Assembly: GCF_963678635.1 (NCBI RefSeq)
Contig: NC_087064.1
Span: 41,381,165-41,445,164 of the forward strand
Reading direction: 5' to 3'
Origin: Symsagittifera roscoffensis
Lineage: Eukaryota; Xenacoelomorpha; Acoela; Convolutidae
DNA length: 64,000 nt
Positions 7,849 through 17,548 of the stretch are shown in pieces. Position numbers and translations under genes: made by a program. The notes under the pieces are model-generated. The model saw nothing but the letters and a program-made list of their open reading frames with translations, was not told the DNA's origin and ran no database searches. Position 1 is the stretch's first letter; each line of letters begins with the position of its first letter.

Positions 7849-8922
7849 CTAGTGCACTTCCGTAATCATGAAGGGTCCCCTCCACTTTTTTGGGAGCTTT
7901 TTCGTTCCTTTCGGTGGTATAACGTTCTGAAATACCCATACGTAATCTCCCACCTTGTAAGCTTTTGCATCAGCTGCTTTCTTGTCGAACTTTTTCCTCT
8001 GCCTTGCCTGTGCTTGCTGAGTATTTTGTCTGCATAAATCGTTCAACTCCTGTTGACGTCTGATCACATCCCTCACATAGACTTGTGGAGACGTTTTCTT
8101 TCCCTCATACTCCGGGTAGAAAAAGGTTAAGGGTAAAGACTTTTCGTGTCCAGTTAGCATCATGTGTGGACTAACTCCAGTGGTGGAGTGTTGCGTGCTG
8201 TTATAGGCTCCCATCAGCTGTGAAATGTATCTGTCCCAATCGGTCATGTACCTGGAACAATATACTCTCAGCATCGACACTAACGTCCTATTCTGTCTTT
8301 CCACTAAGCCATTTGTCCGGGGGTGGTATGTCGTGGAGTGAGCCTGAGCAACCTGTGAGCGTCTCATAAGCTCTTTCGTAAGCTCTCCCACGAAAGCTGT
8401 TCCATTATCCGATTGAAACGTCATCGGACAACCATGTCTCGCTATCCACGTATTAATCAGGTGGTCGCATGTCTCTTCCGCCGAGGCAGTTATGCAGGGC
8501 ACGGCCTCTGCATACTTCGTAAAATGATCTACCATGACCAACACCTGATTATAACCACTGTCTGTCATGCATATCTTTTGGTGATCTATCTGCACCACCT
8601 CGTTGAATTCAGACGACTGGATCGATTGTAAAGGAAATCGCAACTTCCTTGGATCCCTGACCTGTTGGCATGACAGACATGCTGTTTCCCACTTCTCGCA
8701 TGCTTTTTTCTTTCCAGGCCACTCGAAGCGCTTCAGGATCCTCTGATATACTTTGTCAATCCCCTGATGGCCCATCTGATAATGCGACCTGAATAGTAGT
8801 TCTGTCTGATAGAGTTGCGGCAGCACTATTGCGTTATACTTGTATAGGACTCTGTCTTCTTCTCTTCTTTTGCAAGCCACAATCCCGTCCTTTTTCAAAT
8901 AAAACCTCCCTTCCTTCTGCAT
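7849..8922 (-). CDS. Integrase domain of pol, element A
   Basis: Retroviral-type integrase joining element cDNA to host DNA. In the 357-residue open frame, H47, H52, C82 and C85 form the HHCC zinc site. D113 (QIDH), D172 (QSDNG) and E208 (LVERQ) form a DD35E triad with exactly 35 residues between the last two. The C-terminal region has KVGDYVWVFQN and the KWRGPF form of the GPY/F module. A TAG follows GPFMITEVH but homology continues in frame, so it is a nonsense change. All catalytic residues are intact. Confidence 0.92.
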   Translation of the reverse strand: MQKEGRFYLKKDGIVACKRREEDRVLYKYNAIVLPQLYQTELLFRSHYQMGHQGIDKVYQRILKRFEWPGKKKACEKWETACLSCQQVRDPRKLRFPLQSIQSSEFNEVVQIDHQKICMTDSGYNQVLVMVDHFTKYAEAVPCITASAEETCDHLINTWIARHGCPMTFQSDNGTAFVGELTKELMRRSQVAQAHSTTYHPRTNGLVERQNRTLVSMLRVYCSRYMTDWDRYISQLMGAYNSTQHSTTGVSPHMMLTGHEKSLPLTFFYPEYEGKKTSPQVYVRDVIRRQQELNDLCRQNTQQAQARQRKKFDKKAADAKAYKVGDYVWVFQNVIPPKGTKKLPKKWRGPFMITEVH

Positions 8923-9099
8923 GAAGTAATGTCTCAGGATACGATAACTATCTTCCTCGAGGTCCCCTTTATCCGGAGAACCATTCTCGATCCAACCTTT
9001 TCAGGTTGCTTGTCATGCGATCATTTCTCTGCGCCCTTAGAAGATCCGAGAGTCTGTATCTCGCCTTCAAGTACGTCTTCAAGACCCTCATCTGACTAT
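8923..9099 (-). pseudogene. pol linker between RNase H and integrase, frameshifted
   Basis: In shifted frames this reads the block YLKARYRLSDLLRAQRNDR and then EEDSYRILRHYF. Both are also present in element C (near 56,900-57,090). At least two single-base shifts separate this stretch from the ORFs on either side, so pol is broken here. Confidence 0.6.
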
Positions 9100-9669
9100 T
9101 CAGCTCATTGGGCTGGTGTGTGTCTTCTTCCATCTTGACGCACCAAATCTTCGCCAGCGGCTGTGTTTCTTGCTTGAACGGCTGAAGATCCTGACTACCT
9201 CTTTTTGTGGCAACAGACTTATCGAACGTTTCGATACCGCTATTGTCTCCAAATCATCCGCTGCGTTGTCAAAGACTCTTTCGCTTGGTATAAGGTAGCG
9301 ATCACTGTCAGGATCCTGGTACACCTCTCTGTCCAGATCCCTTGCACGAGTTTCCACTAGTAGTGTGTGGATCGCTAGTTCGGACAGTTCTGATCCCGAG
9401 CTCGAATTCCTGTCTGAATAGGTGTCAATTCCTGAGTTTCGGGAATTTTCATCTATTGAAGAGGTTGTGATGGAGTCGTCACGCTCCTCCAGATCATGTC
9501 TGTGCCTTCTTCGCATCCATCTGAACTCCCCGGACAAAACCTTGTTCCCCAGGTCCTGTTTCTCATCATGATTTTTTTCATCTATCTCGGACTCCCCGGA
9601 CAAACTTTCTTGTCCCGGGTGTTGATCTTGTGCTCGCTGGCTCTTCTCATCTTTCGTCTTCCCGGACAA
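9100..9669 (-). CDS. pol spacer region, acidic and Ser-rich, element A
   Basis: 189 residues lie between RNase H and integrase. The conserved segment ELSELAIHTLLVETR, then REVYQDPDSDR, occurs also in element C (56,590-56,720). The first part is polar and low in complexity. The frame overlaps the RT/RNase H ORF by 88 bases in a different frame, where three short CCCGGACAAA-like repeats lie (9,530-9,670), so a repeat-associated indel probably separated the two ORFs. No enzymatic motif was seen. Confidence 0.55.
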   Translation of the reverse strand: MSGKTKDEKSQRAQDQHPGQESLSGESEIDEKNHDEKQDLGNKVLSGEFRWMRRRHRHDLEERDDSITTSSIDENSRNSGIDTYSDRNSSSGSELSELAIHTLLVETRARDLDREVYQDPDSDRYLIPSERVFDNAADDLETIAVSKRSISLLPQKEVVRIFSRSSKKHSRWRRFGASRWKKTHTSPMS

Positions 9670-11288
9670 ACAGTCTTCAGCAGGTTTTGTTCTACCTTCT
9701 CACCTTCTCTATCCTGGTCCACAAAGGTAACGGTTTTCCTTCGCGTACTGCTTCCCTGTTCTTTCCGTCCGTAACAAGTACTGGTTAAAACCTCGTGTGG
9801 TTTTGAGGATACTAGTTGCTGAACTATTGTCCTACAATCCCTCTCGTTCTCTTCGTGTTGTCGTCTGGACGGCATGATCTTCACCCTCTCCCTGACTGTT
9901 AGTGAAGCCACTGCTGCTGTCCACTCGGGGTCATCTCTGGTCACTTCTCTTTCCAACAATCCACCCAGCATCCGCATCACTTGCGGTGTGACCTGCACCG
10001 TATTATCCAATAATGAGAGGCTGTTTATGTTCATGCGAGGGAGTTCCTGCTGGACCAGGTTTGAGCGCAGCAACAGATCCAAGGGCACCGGGTCCCTTTT
10101 GGATAGGATTTTTATCTCGGCTGCTTTTTCGACAGGTAACTCGGGATGCCCCAGAATTGGATGTCCATACTTCTCCAACCATCTCGTTAAAGGAAGCGCT
10201 TCATAAGTTTCTTTGTCCAGAAACGAGAATATCTCCTTTATTTCTGCTTGATTGGCTTGCTTCTGCTCCAATCTTTCATAGAACTCAGTTTTCTTACTGA
10301 GGCTGTCAGCATTCTGGTGTTTATCACGCATCCTGTGCTCGATTATCATATGGTAGCCATCCAATCTTACTATCCATCTACCAATATAACTCTGATCCAT
10401 CGAGTAGGTCTTCAACCAGGATAACGCTCTGTTGTCTGCGCGTAACTTAAAGGGAGCGCTCCCCAAGTATGCGCGGTATTTTTCCACAAATGTGACTACT
10501 GCAAACATTTCTGCTTTTGGTGCGCCATATTTCATCTCAGTGTCACTCAAGACCTTGCTGCCGTATGCAATGGGACAGAGAACCGTTCTTCCGTTCCATT
10601 CTTGCTCCTGATGCAATATTCCTGAGATGGCTACTACTGATGCGTCTGTGTCAAGAACATACATGCCATTTTCTGTAGGCATGCCTAGCACTGGCGCTTC
10701 GCACAGTTCCCGCTTTATGTTCTCGAAGGAAACTTCTGCTTCGTCGTTCCATTCGAACTTTTTCCCCTTGTTGCGCATCAACTTCTGCATCGGATACACC
10801 TTGTCCGCATATCCTTTTATGAACTCCCGGTAATAATTGGCAAACCCTAGGAAGCTCATTAGCTGTGTGTCCGTTCTCGGAGCCTTCCATGTCAACACAG
10901 CCTCTACTGCTTCCGGATCTGGCCTCACACCATGCCTGTCCACCATTCTTCCCAGGTACTTGATCGAATCCCTAAGGATTTCACATTTTGATGGTTTGCA
11001 TTTCAAGCCTGCTCTTTTCATACATCCAAAGACCTCATCGAGCCTATCAATGTGGTCTTCCAGGGTCGGTGTCGCTATGACTACGTCATCCACGTAACAC
11101 ATCACGAGATTCCCGTACTTCTTGGTCACCCTGGTCAAAGCCTGAGCCATCAGTCTTTGAAAAGTGGCCGTTGCATTGCACAAGCCGAAGGGCATCCTCT
11201 TCCACTGGTACAATCCCAACTCGCACGCGAATCCGGTTTTCTCTCTGTCCTTCTTCCGCAGAGGGACCTGCCAGAAGGCAGAACCCAA
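9582..11288 (-). CDS. Reverse transcriptase (palm onward) and RNase H, element A
   Basis: The 568-residue frame begins inside RT motif A (DLGSAFWQV lies just upstream) and includes RMPFGLCNATATFQRLM and the catalytic box CYVDDVV (residues 64-70). It continues through SKCEIL, SFLGFANYYREFI and the tethered RNase H (VLDTDASVVAISGIL, KAEMFAVV, DNRALSWL, DKHQNADSLSK). This is the classic Ty3/gypsy order. YVDD and the RNase H acidic residues are present. The N-terminal part of RT is in another frame upstream (1-bp change and a TAA near 11,290-11,395). Confidence 0.93.
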   Translation of the reverse strand: MGSAFWQVPLRKKDREKTGFACELGLYQWKRMPFGLCNATATFQRLMAQALTRVTKKYGNLVMCYVDDVVIATPTLEDHIDRLDEVFGCMKRAGLKCKPSKCEILRDSIKYLGRMVDRHGVRPDPEAVEAVLTWKAPRTDTQLMSFLGFANYYREFIKGYADKVYPMQKLMRNKGKKFEWNDEAEVSFENIKRELCEAPVLGMPTENGMYVLDTDASVVAISGILHQEQEWNGRTVLCPIAYGSKVLSDTEMKYGAPKAEMFAVVTFVEKYRAYLGSAPFKLRADNRALSWLKTYSMDQSYIGRWIVRLDGYHMIIEHRMRDKHQNADSLSKKTEFYERLEQKQANQAEIKEIFSFLDKETYEALPLTRWLEKYGHPILGHPELPVEKAAEIKILSKRDPVPLDLLLRSNLVQQELPRMNINSLSLLDNTVQVTPQVMRMLGGLLEREVTRDDPEWTAAVASLTVRERVKIMPSRRQHEENERDCRTIVQQLVSSKPHEVLTSTCYGRKEQGSSTRRKTVTFVDQDREGEKVEQNLLKTVCPGRRKMRRASEHKINTRDKKVCPGSPR

Positions 11289-11380
11289 GTCCAGTGTGGT
11301 GAAGAATTTGGCATCACCAAGCTTAGAGAGGCTCTCGTCTATTCGCGGTATTGGTTACGCATCTTTTATCGTTACCGCGT

Positions 11381-12511
11381 TCAAGTAACGAAAGTCGCAA
11401 CAAAACCTAAGCTGCCCCCTTTCTTTTTCCCCATTACTACCCCGCAAGCCCATGGCAATTTCGAGGGTTCTATCATGTCGTATTCAAGCAACATTTCAAT
11501 TTCCGCTCGGCACGCTTCCGACTTGTGTGGCGTCATTCGTCTTGCGCCTTCCCTATGGGGAACGGCGCCCTCTTCAAGTTCGATTTCGTGCTCGACGAAA
11601 TTACAGCAACCGATACCTGCCTTATGTTTTGAAAATACATCTGCGTTCCGATTTAAGAGGTCCCGCAACTTTTCGAAATCTCCCTCACCTCTTTTCCCTT
11701 TTAAATGTTCTATCTCTGGCAAAACCGGTTTGTCAGACTCTAGTTCATATGGCGAGGGGCGTTCTGGAAAATTCGAGCAGCTCGATAAGCCGTCGTCCGT
11801 TTCAGATTTCTTTGAAAACAACTTATGAATAGATTTTATTTCATTAATCCTTTTTAAAATTTTATCTTTATTGGCATGATAAGGACAGTCTTTCACATTA
11901 TGTTTCTTCAAGTTTTGTGTCTCCTCATAGTCGGTCCTCATCGGCAAAGCATAACCAAGCTTCTTTCCACGTTGGATTGAAACCGTGGTGTCCAGTGTGT
12001 TCAATAACACACTGACACACAGTCCGTTTCGCGTTACCGAGAAGCTCCGGCCTAAAATCACCGAACTCTGACTATTTGGATTCGGTACTAAACAAACCTG
12101 TTTACTATCACTTAACGAATTCAAATTTCTCATTCTAAAAATTGCCACCACAGCTTGTCCTGGCTGTAGTTTTACTTCTATATCTAAAAAAATTGGTACC
12201 TTGTTTTCGTCTGTTATTAACCTATTAATTGGTTTCTTAACATACTTCCGGTCCGGGTTTCTAATCCGTATCAGACCGTTGTTCAAGTCAATCATCACGT
12301 CAAAATTCCTGACGAAATCTCTGCCCAAAATAAATTGGTCGGCGTCGTCCAAATTCTCTACCACCAGGAAGCTCATCCAGAGATCCCGTCCTCCCATGTG
12401 GAGAACCGTTATTGGTGTTCTCCCGGCTACGTAAATCGCTCCTCGATGGCGGCGGCCAGTCGGAGATTCGTTGGAATTAGATCTTCCCTCGTGAAGCCCA
12501 TTCTTTCCCAA
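11381..12511 (-). CDS. Protease C-terminal part and RT fingers, element A
   Basis: The 376-residue frame starts in the second half of the retropepsin domain (GRTPITVLHM, DQFILGRDFVRNFDV). It crosses a long linker and enters the RT N terminus (VEHEIELEEGAVPH, RRMTPHKSEACRAEI, YDMIEPSKLPWACGVV). The frame leaves pol at a G-rich run near 11,395, where element C has a one-base-longer sequence encoding KKGGQLRFCC. The first residues up to RGAIYV are read in the wrong frame, caused by a 1-bp deletion near 12,440 relative to C. Confidence 0.85.
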   Translation of the reverse strand: MGKNGLHEGRSNSNESPTGRRHRGAIYVAGRTPITVLHMGGRDLWMSFLVVENLDDADQFILGRDFVRNFDVMIDLNNGLIRIRNPDRKYVKKPINRLITDENKVPIFLDIEVKLQPGQAVVAIFRMRNLNSLSDSKQVCLVPNPNSQSSVILGRSFSVTRNGLCVSVLLNTLDTTVSIQRGKKLGYALPMRTDYEETQNLKKHNVKDCPYHANKDKILKRINEIKSIHKLFSKKSETDDGLSSCSNFPERPSPYELESDKPVLPEIEHLKGKRGEGDFEKLRDLLNRNADVFSKHKAGIGCCNFVEHEIELEEGAVPHREGARRMTPHKSEACRAEIEMLLEYDMIEPSKLPWACGVVMGKKKGGSLGFVATFVT

Positions 12512-12855
12512 GTTTTTATCGGCATCACACTCACTACCGCTCCTGTGTCCAGAAGCCCTGTGACTCCGATTTTCTTTCCGTTGGTGTCGAGCAGATGTGC
12601 GGTCACATCTGCTTCATAACCAATGTGTACTGCATCTTGTTCCATCATGGCGTCGTGGCCTATCCTGCTGACTTTGAGTTCATCCTCAGCCAAATAGATC
12701 TGCCCTATCTGGTCACTGTCTGTTGTTACATAAGTCCTGGTGTAGATACTGATCCCATCCACGTTCAGCATCACTTGATAAGGCCCATAGACCTCCAGGT
12801 AGCGTCCATGAAGTTTCTTTGTGCGAGGGCCACCCGTTGTTAGTAGTGCTCGCAC
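12427..12855 (-). CDS. Aspartic protease (retropepsin) N-terminal part, element A
   Basis: 142 residues. The active-site motif LLDTGAVVSVMP lies at residues 101-112, with catalytic Asp 103. It dimerises in related elements to cleave Gag-Pol. The frame is -1 relative to the end of gag and overlaps it by 16 bases. Element C has the same -1 relation, which suggests gag-pro frameshifting. The ORF ends through a 1-bp deletion after LRLAAA, so the protease is split from its C-terminal half. Confidence 0.85.
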   Translation of the reverse strand: MRALLTTGGPRTKKLHGRYLEVYGPYQVMLNVDGISIYTRTYVTTDSDQIGQIYLAEDELKVSRIGHDAMMEQDAVHIGYEADVTAHLLDTNGKKIGVTGLLDTGAVVSVMPIKTWERMGFTREDLIPTNLRLAAAIEERFT

Positions 12856-13481
12856 AGCTCTCGACTCAGATAATCTGCATATGTGTCCAAATGCATCAAA
12901 GTGAACTCGGATGGTTCACTCAGATTTCTGATTACCTGGTGTCCAGCCACTGAAATTATCGACTGTATCTTGCTTCCTTGTGGCACCATGCCGAACCTCT
13001 GACCGGAAGTCACATTAAGTTTCATGCTCAAACTGCTTGGTGCTTTAGTCTCCTCGACCTCCGTTGCTTCGAAGGTATTCAGTTGCTCCTGTAGTTTCTC
13101 ATTCTCCAGTTCGAGTTTCACTTTTTGTTCGATCTCTTTCGTCACCAGTTCCTGCTGCACTCTATTTAGAGCATCCCTCGCGGCTGCCCTATAATCAATC
13201 TTGAAGTCATCGGCCGCAGTCACTGGTTCCGGTTCACATGTCTCTTCAGTTACCGCTTGCATTTTCTTCGTCGCCAGCTCTCGCGGTTTTTCTTTTCTGC
13301 GGGCCTCCGCTTCACTCAACAGGCGAGCCTTGCTGGCTTTCACTCCTGATAAAGCTTCCTCATGCCTTGGATGCTTGATGTCTGCCACTGCATCCCAGAA
13401 TTGTGGACAATCTGATTTAAAATGACCTTCAAAGTTGCAAAAGAAACACCTCGGGCCGAATTTCGCAATTATCCTTCTCAT
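12840..13481 (-). CDS. gag nucleocapsid second zinc knuckle and C terminus, element A
   Basis: The frame opens with a CX2CX4HX4C zinc knuckle (CFFCNFEGHFKSDC). A helical, charged region follows (about residues 60-150, likely coiled coil), then a conserved segment (SMKLNV, SIISVAGHQV, LSEPSEFT, YADYL) that B and C share. It is in frame with the preceding gag ORF across a TAG (GAG in the ancestor, judging from element B). It ends at TAA just after entering the overlap with the protease frame. Confidence 0.85.
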   Translation of the reverse strand: MRRIIAKFGPRCFFCNFEGHFKSDCPQFWDAVADIKHPRHEEALSGVKASKARLLSEAEARRKEKPRELATKKMQAVTEETCEPEPVTAADDFKIDYRAAARDALNRVQQELVTKEIEQKVKLELENEKLQEQLNTFEATEVEETKAPSSLSMKLNVTSGQRFGMVPQGSKIQSIISVAGHQVIRNLSEPSEFTLMHLDTYADYLSRELCEHY

Positions 13482-13487
13482 GAAATC

Positions 13488-13916
13488 CTAATGGTCAACT
13501 TCTGACGCATCTTCGTCCTCGAGGCTAAAACCTATTGCTTTCATGCCTTGTTTGTAAGTTGGGCATGCCGACACATGATGGTCTGTTGAACTGCAATTTG
13601 CACAAGAGCGTCTCTTGTCCATATCATCCCTCAGTTTGTACCAGTTGTTCCCTTGGTTTGCTGGTCCGTTGTTAAAATTGCCATAATTGTTCTTATAGTA
13701 TCCAGATCTCGAAGGAGGTTTCAACAAAAGATATTCTTTTGACTTGAGCCTCAACTCTTCTGGTGTCGGCGCATTGGTTGATAGTGGTGTGTAATGCGTT
13801 GCCAGCATTGTCCTAAGTTCATCATTCTTCACACCATCGATGAATTTTGAGGCTACTGCCAGGTTCATCCTTCGGTTTGACTCATCCGGTTGGCTGCGTC
13901 TTCTCAGCATTTCCAA
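13488..13916 (-). CDS. gag nucleocapsid first zinc knuckle, element A
   Basis: 142 residues containing CANCSSTDHHVSAC, a CX2CX4HX4C zinc knuckle, preceded by a basic region rich in Asn/Gly/Tyr. It lies in the same frame as the gag ORFs on both sides. The downstream TAG corresponds to a Glu codon in element B, so gag was originally continuous here. It packages element RNA by homology with retroviral nucleocapsid. Confidence 0.85.
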   Translation of the reverse strand: MEMLRRRSQPDESNRRMNLAVASKFIDGVKNDELRTMLATHYTPLSTNAPTPEELRLKSKEYLLLKPPSRSGYYKNNYGNFNNGPANQGNNWYKLRDDMDKRRSCANCSSTDHHVSACPTYKQGMKAIGFSLEDEDASEVDH

Positions 13917-13958
13917 GTCGTCTAGAAACTTGTCTATCGTTTCGTCCTCTCGTTTGTG

Positions 13959-15380
13959 TCACGCTGATATTTTCTCGGCTGTGTCACGCTGATATTGCAT
14001 CTTGGCCATGACACAGTTCAGGGCTGTCCCTTCCAAGTTGCTGGTGAGCGCACTGTATTCTTGTCTTTCCGACAAGTCCTCCTCCTCGAAATGCAGTTTC
14101 ATTACCTCTATCCAGGTATCAATACAGCTATCAGATTCGTCTTTATAGCATATTGGTTTCTTAAAGACTCTTCTAGACTTCTCACTGCGTTCATTGGTTC
14201 TGGATAACCTTGTAAGAAATGTCTCCAAAGACCTGTTTAGGGGTTCAAAGGCTGTGGTGGCCATTGCCGTAGCATCCCTTGAGTGTCCCGCCTGAGTGTC
14301 CTCACACCTTGTCAAAGGCTCTGTATTCGGTGCATCCCTGCAATCCGAATCGCCGTGAGTGTTTCCCCCTTGGCCCACATGACTCCTCCCTGGGCTCGCA
14401 TATCTCCTGTTACCGGAATCACTTCTCCCAGTCGCATGTGTGCCTTGCGTTGGTCGTTCGTTAGAGGTCTGTCTGTTCCCCGTTGAACTTGCTCTGCTGT
14501 TCGGGCCCCATGTTCTATTACCCCTTGTGGCATAGCCTGATGAACTGCCCCTACCTCTAGTGGATCCATATGTCCACCTCCTTTGATGGTCATTGAAGTT
14601 CACCTTCGGCTCCCTGCTGGGACCTCCCGAATTCGGTTCCACTTCTTTTTGTCCACTCTTGCTGCCTAGTAGCCCGTCCAACCTATCCATGATAGCCTGA
14701 GTTCGCCTCTCTATCATCGCGTCTATCTTTGTGTCAAGAGTCCCAAGAGACTGCTCTTGCTGAATTCTTAACTTCTCCATGTCGTCTCTTAAGCGTAACT
14801 CTCTCTGTTCCGCTTCTCTTGTCATTCGCGACAAGTTCTTCGCTATGTGCTCGTCCGTTCCTTCTTTCAAGCGTGTTTCGTTCCTACCAACTTCTTGTCT
14901 ATTGCGGTTTATTTCTTCCCGCAGATTTTCTCTTTCAATAAGAACTGCTCTTTCTAGTTCACTCTTTTTTATGGACATCTGTTCATTTTGTTCTCCTATA
15001 CTGCACACTATGTTGTTCAAGGCTTCTTCTAGTGCTGCCCCGTTGTCCACGAGTGGCGTCACTAGTGGCGGTGTAACCCTGTCGGTCCCAGGTAGCTTCG
15101 TGCTGGTCGAGATTTGGGCCTTGACTCTCTGCCTCGACGTCTTTTCATTATCCACTTCAGCATCCGCCAATGCGTTGCCTAGCCCTTTGTTTCTACTCTC
15201 CCCAGTTTGTGGCTCTGAATTTGTCATAGTCGCGAAGCCTCTCGACTGGCCTGGTGTGTTTGCGTCTTTGCTTATCGTTCTCACCACACCAAATTTGTCC
15301 ATGGTTCCAGTCTCTCTTTCGACGTATGCCTCATTCTCCTGGGTCAAACTATTGAGGCTGACTTGAGACCCAAAGTCCAC
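13959..15380 (-). CDS. gag central part: coiled coil, basic low-complexity region, retrotransposon gag domain
   Basis: 473 residues. About 110-235 form a long charged coiled coil, and 250-360 are Arg/Gly/Ser/Thr-rich and disordered. The last 60 residues begin the retrotransposon capsid domain (CIDTWIEVMKLHFEE, LEGTALNCVMAK). Compared with element B, about 24 residues are missing after RDTAEKI, where a 17-bp direct repeat (13,957-13,996) ends the frame. Upstream it is in frame with the gag N terminus across a TAG that is CAG in element C. Confidence 0.85.
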   Translation of the reverse strand: MDFGSQVSLNSLTQENEAYVERETGTMDKFGVVRTISKDANTPGQSRGFATMTNSEPQTGESRNKGLGNALADAEVDNEKTSRQRVKAQISTSTKLPGTDRVTPPLVTPLVDNGAALEEALNNIVCSIGEQNEQMSIKKSELERAVLIERENLREEINRNRQEVGRNETRLKEGTDEHIAKNLSRMTREAEQRELRLRDDMEKLRIQQEQSLGTLDTKIDAMIERRTQAIMDRLDGLLGSKSGQKEVEPNSGGPSREPKVNFNDHQRRWTYGSTRGRGSSSGYATRGNRTWGPNSRASSTGNRQTSNERPTQGTHATGRSDSGNRRYASPGRSHVGQGGNTHGDSDCRDAPNTEPLTRCEDTQAGHSRDATAMATTAFEPLNRSLETFLTRLSRTNERSEKSRRVFKKPICYKDESDSCIDTWIEVMKLHFEEEDLSERQEYSALTSNLEGTALNCVMAKMQYQRDTAEKISA

Positions 15381-15407
15381 TTGCTCTTCTTCGTCCTCCT
15401 CCTCCTC

Positions 15408-15947
15408 CTAGGATTCACCTTCATTTCCTGTGCCCACTCCCATGGTAAATGGAAAGATGTTTCCTAAGGTGTTCCTCATTCTTTCTGAGAACGATGAGGA
15501 CGTTGTTTGTTTCTCAGTCCCGCCTGCCATCATGGTGTTGTCTGTTGGAGATCTTCTAGTTGCCACTATTTCAGTTGAAATGTCGGACAGTTCCGACATC
15601 TCCTCTCGATCCAATGTCCCGGTGGAAGTGGCAAAATCATGGCCTTGTTCTACCGGAGTAGATTCACTCGCCAGCCTTCTGCCTCTCCCTTCCAGTCCAT
15701 GTACTTCCTGGTTGTCATTCATGGCCTGGTCCGTATTGACCTCCACTTCTAACATTTCTTTTCTCTCTTCTGAGGTCTTCTGACTCCTCGTTTCAACCAT
15801 TCTGCCTGAAACCATCTCGCCTTTGTCGGTCCGGGCTCGTTTGATCCGATCCACAAAAGGGTCAGTCATCGTTTCTCTTTGCTTTTTAGGTATGAATTTC
15901 CTAGAGCTATTACCTCGTTTAGGTATCCTTGACTTGTCTAGACTCAT
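15408..15947 (-). CDS. gag N terminus, element A
   Basis: I place the start at the ATG of MSLDKSRIPKR (15,947), because element C starts at the same residues and has a short non-coding stretch before it; the open frame itself extends 30 codons further upstream. Basic N-terminal part, conserved MVETRSQK, then QGHDFAT and ELSDIS, all shared with C. It is likely the matrix-like region. It ends at a TAG that is a Gln codon in C. Confidence 0.75.
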   Translation of the reverse strand: MSLDKSRIPKRGNSSRKFIPKKQRETMTDPFVDRIKRARTDKGEMVSGRMVETRSQKTSEERKEMLEVEVNTDQAMNDNQEVHGLEGRGRRLASESTPVEQGHDFATSTGTLDREEMSELSDISTEIVATRRSPTDNTMMAGGTEKQTTSSSFSERMRNTLGNIFPFTMGVGTGNEGES

Positions 15948-16721
15948 TCTCAAATTGTCACTTCTTAGTGCTGATACACTCAATTCGATTGCTAGTGACT
16001 TTATAGTTTGACTATCAATAACAATGACACGACACAATAAATTTCACAAGATTCTATTAAATAGACCCACGAATCCCTGTATGTTATCAGAGTACAGTTT
16101 GTATATAATTTCTTCACACTAACCGATTATCGGTCGTAAGATTTGAGAACTAGCACAATATGATGTTATCAGTCAATTTAAAAGATAGTGTACTCACTAC
16201 CTAATCAAGCACAAATTATGTTGATTGAAAATCAAAAACAAAAATATAATGACAGAATATGAATACCTCTATAAAAAAACGCATGTGTATTGTACTTTTA
16301 GTCGGTCGCAGTACAATAGTCGAACTTATATTTTAAAGAAAAAGCTTTCCCATCTTGGTGCTGCACCAAACAGACAAAATTTTGAAGGCAGTAATTTTCT
16401 CAAGTGGGCGTCTATTGCACCAACCGAGTACTGTGTTACCTATCTGCCTTTGGACTGCCCGAGCTAGACCTACTAAAATCCTCAGGGCAGTCACTTTTCA
16501 TAAAAACGTATTGGGGTTCAATCTACACCAATGAATTACGCTCTTTTTAGTTTAGACTTAGTGTAGCGAATATCCGAGTTCGGACCTGTTTTGTCTTGAT
16601 CTGGTTTTTATTGAAAGGCAAGTTACCAGTGCAGTCACTGATTCCTAGCCTGTCTGTTAATAACCTAATACCTCTCACTGTAGTCTTTCTTCTGTTTACC
16701 TAAGTCCTTTAATAAAATTAT

Positions 16722-16862
16722 ACCCCTCCGGATTGGAACCCATCTGAGTTAGCAAATGTAAGACCCCTCCGGATTCGGACCCCTCTGAGTTAGCAAATAT
16801 AAGACCCCTCCGGATTCGGACCCCTCCGAAATTTGAAAAATTTTTGACCCCTCCGGATTGGG
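16722..16862. repeat. Short tandem repeat, about 41-bp period, in the element A leader
   Basis: The motif ACCCCTCCGGATT starts at 16,722, 16,763, 16,804 and 16,847, giving spacings of 41, 41 and 43. Between them lies a diverging CTGAGTTAGCAAAT segment. Further single motif copies occur near 16,918, 17,540, 17,768 and 18,813. The period equals that of the large array in element B, although the sequences differ. Confidence 0.8.
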
Positions 16863-17548
16863 AGCCCTCTGGTTTCGTAAAATTAACTTTTCTGAGACTT
16901 CCTTATTTTTCATCCTATACCCCTCCGGATACGTTCTCCGATGCTATTATGCTTTTTGTATAAATTAGGAAGGGTATGTGGTCCTTCACTAGACCCTTCC
17001 GGGTTGAAGTTAAGCCTCTTATTTGACAATTCACGCTAACGGTGAAGGGTCTTATCGCTAGCCTACTTCCGGCTCTTTCAAGGTTTTCCGGTGCACGTTA
17101 AGTGCGATTTCTCTGCAACCCGGAAGGCTTTCGGGAAGCGGGTTTTAAAACTTGTATATTCACTAGTGGACGTTGTCCCAACAACTATTTTTACTGTCCC
17201 AACTCAAAAATTTCAAAAACTTTTCTGAATTTATAGTGTTCCGTTTTCTCAAAAATCACGTGAATTTGGTTTTTGGTTCCAAAATAGTTCCAATCATTTC
17301 CGAACTAAACTTAACCGGTTCTATCTATTATAGTAGTGCTGTTACGGGGCAACACACTAATTTAGCGCTTTTTTCGTTTCAAAAATGATCGATATCTCAA
17401 AAAATCGCGATTTGTTGGGGGATCAAAATATCGCTATTTTGACCCTAAAAACCGGTCTGCTTTCTGTGTTTTCCACTGAAAAACGATATAGGAGTATAAA
17501 TATAGGCTATATAAGTAATAATATTAGTAAAAATATACCCCTCCGGGT

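Noticed and set aside
11052-11828. Plus-strand 258-codon ORF opposite RT
   Set aside because: Antisense shadow of RT and protease coding sequence.
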